Of a stretch of DNA of 64,000 nt, positions 62,206 to 64,000 are shown in pieces. The DNA lies in NCBI GenBank assembly GCA_965249005.1, contig CBDFLD010000014.1:248001-312000 (forward strand), written 5' to 3'. Origin of the DNA: CBDFLD01 sp965249005 (GTDB lineage Bacteria; Acidobacteriota; UBA6911). Every line of letters begins with the position of its first letter. Position 1 is the first letter of the stretch. The notes beneath the pieces are model-generated. The model was given only the letters and a program-made list of their open reading frames with translations. It did no database searches and was not told the origin of the DNA. Made by a program: the position numbers and the translations under genes.

Positions 62206-62955
62206 ATGCCTGGTAAACAGATCACATTACTCGACGACGACCAGTGGCCCGTAGAGGGGTTTGCTTTCGATCTGCCCATTCGGCGCGAGTCCACTGCTCT
62301 CGGCGTGATTGACGTGCAGCGCTACTGCATCGATCCCGAGTCTGATCTGGCCTGCGTCGTCAAGGCGCACAATCCGGAGCTTTTTGAGGACTACAGCTCG
62401 CGCGTTCAGGAAATGATTGGGAATGTTCAGAAACTCCAGAGCACGTTCCGTGAAGCCACAGGAAAAGTTTTTTTCACCCGCCACGGGGCTCAGACCGAGG
62501 ATGGAAGCGATCTGATTCTTCGCCGACGCCACCGGGAGAAAGTCGCGCGCGCCGCAACCGATGAGGGTCACATGCCCAGGAACGGAGATCCCGGCTACGA
62601 GATCCTGGATGCCGTTAAGCCCTGTGACGGTGAACTCATGCTGGACAAGAATACCAGCAGCGCCTTTCACTCGACTCCTATCGATCTTTTTCTACGTAAC
62701 ATGGAAATCGATACGCTGGTGCTGGCGGGCGTCGCGGCGGACATGTGCGTTTTGACTACCGCTCTGGATGCCACGGATCGTGGATTTCATGTCATCATCG
62801 CCTCGGACGCGTGCGCGACCTTCGATGCGGGGAGCGCGGAAGCAACACAGATTCTCTTCGGACGCGTCTTCGGTTACGTCATGCAGACAGAGGAGATCAT
62901 CGGGTGGCTGAAGACCGGCACAGTTCCCTCTGCCAGGAGGATTGAAGCGAAATGA
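62206..62955 (+). CDS. Isochorismatase-family cysteine hydrolase (second copy)
   Basis: A 249-residue hydrolase with Asp in GVIDVQRYC, Lys in MLDKNTSSAFHST and catalytic Cys in GVAADMCVLTTALDA. Related in fold but not closely to the protein at 58207-58893. The frame is open from 62101; the ATG at 62206 gives the natural family start, with weak SD. Possibly co-transcribed with the next exported GH43-like gene after 93 nt. Confidence 0.85.
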   Translation: MPGKQITLLDDDQWPVEGFAFDLPIRRESTALGVIDVQRYCIDPESDLACVVKAHNPELFEDYSSRVQEMIGNVQKLQSTFREATGKVFFTRHGAQTEDGSDLILRRRHREKVARAATDEGHMPRNGDPGYEILDAVKPCDGELMLDKNTSSAFHSTPIDLFLRNMEIDTLVLAGVAADMCVLTTALDATDRGFHVIIASDACATFDAGSAEATQILFGRVFGYVMQTEEIIGWLKTGTVPSARRIEAK

Positions 62956-63048
62956 GAGCGGCGATCTGATTGGAAAGGTCGTGGCTTTCGATGCGACGTT
63001 TGGAATCGACCAAGAAATGTCTATCCGGCAAGCAAATTTGGAGATGTT

Positions 63049-64000
63049 ATGAAACACCGTGCAATACACGGGCTCAGCCCGTCCTCTCTTAGCGACACTT
63101 CTTTCAATCGACGGGATTTTCTCAAGCGGTTGGGAATTACAGTTCCCGCCGCTGGAACACTCGGCTCCGCAGCTACCCTGCTCGGAGCGGTGACTCGGCA
63201 ATCAGACGAGCAGCTCCAGAGAAGTAAATTCGGGGATGTGGTACTCGGTAAATTCGAGGAGGTCATTTCGATTCCGGGCAAATACCTCAACGACCACTGT
63301 CTCATACGACACAACGATCTCTGGCATTTTTTCGGCATCTTGGGAATCGTCGGGAAGGGAATGTCTGGTCGGAGCGAAGTGTCGCTGGCTCATGCTACGA
63401 GTAAGGATCTGAAAGGTTGGACGTTGCATCCCGAGATACTGCAGATGAGCGGGAAGTGGCCCGAGATCCTCCACGTCTACGCCCCCCACGTCATAGAGCA
63501 CGACGGTACCTTCTACATGCTCTACTGTGCCAGTGATGAACAAAAGACCCAGTACATCTGTCTGGCCACTTCCAAAGACCTTTTCCAATGGGAGCGACAT
63601 CCCTTCAACCCTGTGATTGTCCCTTCGGCCTTTTGGTCCAAGTGGCCCGGCTTCGGTCTCGATGCTCCGGATGGCGGCACCTTCGGCGGCTGCCGCGATC
63701 CTCATATCAATAAACTCGACGATGGACGATTCATCGCCTACTGGGTATCGAGGGTGCAGGAGAGGTTCGGTCATAACTTGACCTGTGTCGCGGCGTCGAT
63801 CTCGCGCGATCTGATTCTCTGGCAGGACATAGGACCCGTGTTCTATATAAAGGCCTGGCACATGGAAGAGCAGCCGAGCCTGGAGGCGGAGTCCCCCTGT
63901 GTACTCTACAAAGATGGAAAGTACTGGTTGTTCTTCAAGCACGGCTGGTGGACGCACTACGTGGTGTCGGACTCGCCCTTCGACTTCCAGGGGTATGAGC
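63049..64000 (+). CDS. Tat-exported GH43-like glycoside hydrolase (cut by window end)
   Basis: At least 317 codons, open to the last base; the 3' end lies outside. The N-terminus SFNRRDFLKRLGITVPAAGT is a Tat signal (twin Arg, then a hydrophobic stretch). The mature part carries propeller motifs: HVYAPHVIEHDGTFYMLY, SKDLFQWERHP, GGCRDPHI (RDP of the GH32/43/68 group) and EAESPCVLYKDGKYWLF (ESP, like the catalytic-acid EGP). It is likely a periplasmic or secreted sugar hydrolase. GGAG lies 5 nt before the ATG at 63049. Confidence 0.75.
   Translation, partial: MKHRAIHGLSPSSLSDTSFNRRDFLKRLGITVPAAGTLGSAATLLGAVTRQSDEQLQRSKFGDVVLGKFEEVISIPGKYLNDHCLIRHNDLWHFFGILGIVGKGMSGRSEVSLAHATSKDLKGWTLHPEILQMSGKWPEILHVYAPHVIEHDGTFYMLYCASDEQKTQYICLATSKDLFQWERHPFNPVIVPSAFWSKWPGFGLDAPDGGTFGGCRDPHINKLDDGRFIAYWVSRVQERFGHNLTCVAASISRDLILWQDIGPVFYIKAWHMEEQPSLEAESPCVLYKDGKYWLFFKHGWWTHYVVSDSPFDFQGYE

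Noticed and set aside
1..64000. tRNA, rRNA and CRISPR candidates
   Set aside because: I saw no T-loop GGTTCRAATCC-type cloverleaf, no rRNA stretches and no regularly spaced direct repeats anywhere in the window.

Overview
The window reads as chromosomal DNA from an uncultured, GC-rich, Gram-negative heterotroph. The rod-shape operon (mreBCD, PBP2, rodA), a PpiD-like periplasmic chaperone and a Tat-type signal support a diderm cell plan. The abundance of PhyH, RraA, D-2-hydroxyacid dehydrogenase, class III aminotransferase and beta-propeller glycosidase-like genes resembles what is seen in Latescibacterota/Poribacteria-type genomes. That placement is inference only: no rRNA or other marker gene is present.

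1-19.4 kb is housekeeping. It holds an O-methyltransferase, a DUF423 membrane protein, a deoxyhypusine-synthase-like protein, a kinase fragment (PAS + HisKA only), a fused homocysteine methyltransferase/MTHFR, ppiD, a GGDEF diguanylate cyclase running 3 nt into mreB-mreC-mreD-PBP2-rodA, RNase E/G and mazG. GAGCGCT/CCGCTTTCCGC-type palindromic repeats sit after several stop codons here.

19.5-21.3 kb carries an IS1380-family transposase and a GGGACGTCCC-centred palindrome. These mark the change to accessory DNA.

21.4-43.5 kb is a carbohydrate and sugar-acid catabolic island. It contains an SDR epimerase/dehydrogenase, a D-apionate-lactonase-like protein, a PTE-family lactonase, two class III aminotransferases, two D-2-hydroxyacid dehydrogenases, an MFS transporter, three beta-propeller glycosidase-like proteins (one frameshifted in a run of eight G), an alpha-glucuronidase-like protein, RraA, a sialate O-acetylesterase, PhoD, PhyH and an HpaI-type aldolase.

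43.5-58.1 kb is the most interesting part. Minus-strand genes make up a 2-oxoacid dehydrogenase route: D-2-hydroxyacid dehydrogenase, SDR, E1-alpha, E1-beta and, 9.4 kb away, E2. Between E1-beta and E2 lies a FadR/GntR regulator divergent from a nine-gene plus-strand operon. That operon encodes a UroD/MtaA-type methyltransferase, a corrinoid protein, an Fe-S corrinoid activator, a pterin-binding methyltransferase, an MTHFR with a Cys-rich tail, a homocysteine-methyltransferase-like protein and three small or unassigned proteins. It has the parts of a corrinoid-dependent demethylation system feeding methyl groups to tetrahydrofolate. The segment is flanked by copies of the E1-beta 3' end, and a 19-codon E1-beta relic lies directly before E2. 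Two GGTCAGACC palindromes in the divergent promoter region are probable operators of the regulator.

58.2-64 kb holds two isochorismatase-type hydrolases, an exported M20 amidohydrolase, a CrtI-like FAD oxidoreductase and the 5' part of a Tat-exported GH43-like gene cut by the window end.

I found no rRNA, tRNA, CRISPR array or replication origin.
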